The notes under the pieces: generated by a model
Databases searched by the model: none
Told to the model about the DNA's origin: nothing
What the model saw: only the letters and a program-made list of their open reading frames with translations
In this document: positions 6,835 to 6,956 of the stretch, in pieces
Numbering within the stretch: position 1 is the first letter of the stretch
Layout: every line of letters begins with the position of its first letter
Assembly (NCBI GenBank): GCA_903921605.1
Contig: CAIXQV010000614.1
Span: 1 to 6,956 of the forward strand
Reading direction: 5' to 3'
DNA from: an uncultured Planctomycetaceae bacterium
GTDB lineage: Bacteria; Planctomycetota; Planctomycetia; Planctomycetales; Planctomycetaceae
Length of the DNA: 6,956 nt
Translations under genes and position numbers: made by a program

Positions 6835-6863
6835 ATACGTCGACGCCGCTTTCTTGCGTATGA

Positions 6864-6880
6864 TGCTGTCTGCGACAGCA
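6864..6880. repeat. Perfect 7-bp hairpin before the right-edge gene
   Basis: TGCTGTC (6864-6870) and GACAGCA (6874-6880) pair around a 3-base loop TGC. It lies 11 bases before the strong Shine-Dalgarno of the plus-strand frame at the right edge and so could sit in that gene's leader. Confidence 0.45.
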
Positions 6881-6904
6881 CCATAAACGGCAAGGAGGCC
6901 AGGG

Positions 6905-6956
6905 ATGGAAAGCTTCAGTCACGGTCGAACATCGCAGCAGTTCAGGTTCCTGAGAC
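6905..6956 (+). CDS. Start of an unidentified gene leaving the window (17 codons visible)
   Basis: ATG at 6905 is preceded by a full-strength AAGGAGG (6892-6898) with 6-base spacing, the best ribosome binding site in the window. An in-frame TAA at 6884 prevents any longer start. Only MESFSHGRTSQQFRFLR is visible. This short peptide resembles the C-terminal ESFTHG-TSQQR segment of YpfJ-type neutral zinc metallopeptidases (Zn_peptidase family), with one extra Arg. If that is real, this would be the tail of a broken gene rather than a true start. Too little is visible to decide, and the ribosome binding site favours a genuine start. It diverges from the truncated toxin gene. Confidence 0.45.
   Translation, partial: MESFSHGRTSQQFRFLR

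Noticed and set aside
6363..6863. 166-codon plus-strand frame
   Set aside because: It is antisense to the HINT domain, whose motifs are clear on the minus strand; the frame is a by-product of high GC.
6600..6956. Cys-rich minus-strand frame reading over the toxin start from the right edge
   Set aside because: I tested it as the missing upstream part of the HINT domain. It has no CFxAGT-like block A and ends in a TGA inside the repeat region, so no fusion can be supported.

Overview
The window looks like planctomycete DNA. This is inferred from gene content, not from any marker gene: a secreted protein built of SHD1 (SLA1 homology domain 1)-like repeats, a very large three-helix membrane protein of the DUF4175-like type, and a HINT domain with the PCP...G(D/G)GYLVT, DEPIGTT.SHPFWSEDRQ and AGELRVGE segments I associate with planctomycete giant proteins. 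GC content is moderate and uneven.

Left part (1-3079, minus strand): two cell-envelope genes read right to left. An 817-aa protein with three membrane helices, a long periplasmic beta-rich region and a coiled-coil tail is followed 104 bases downstream by a secreted, charged, helical protein that runs off the left edge. They look like one transcription unit. A 362-bp divergent intergenic region (3080-3441) separates them from the plus-strand gene at 3442-4377, a secreted protein with one clear SHD1 domain and two degenerate copies.

Middle (4378-4809): a 432-bp gap between convergent genes. It has no credible gene but many inverted repeats. These include a 9-bp hairpin and a 10-bp inverted repeat that brackets several smaller hairpins. 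It is a candidate dispersed repeat or structured RNA.

Right part (4810-6800, minus strand): the most interesting piece. A 5'-truncated polymorphic-toxin tip consists of a HINT domain lacking its N-terminal block, followed by a GIY-YIG-like nuclease domain. Its TGA stop overlaps by one base the ATG of a 349-aa protein of no recognised family that ends in degenerate leucine-rich-like 25-residue repeats. By position this second gene is the likely immunity protein. The toxin frame starts at a GTG directly after an in-frame TAA and has no ribosome binding site, so it looks like an orphan or displaced cassette rather than an intact effector. The GC-rich HINT-side end grades into a more AT-rich toxin and immunity part, as expected for a swapped C-terminal module.

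Right edge: two perfect 7-bp hairpins lie just outside the truncated end of the cassette. After them a new plus-strand reading frame begins behind a strong Shine-Dalgarno sequence and leaves the window after 17 codons. No tRNA, rRNA, CRISPR array, transposase or integrase was seen.
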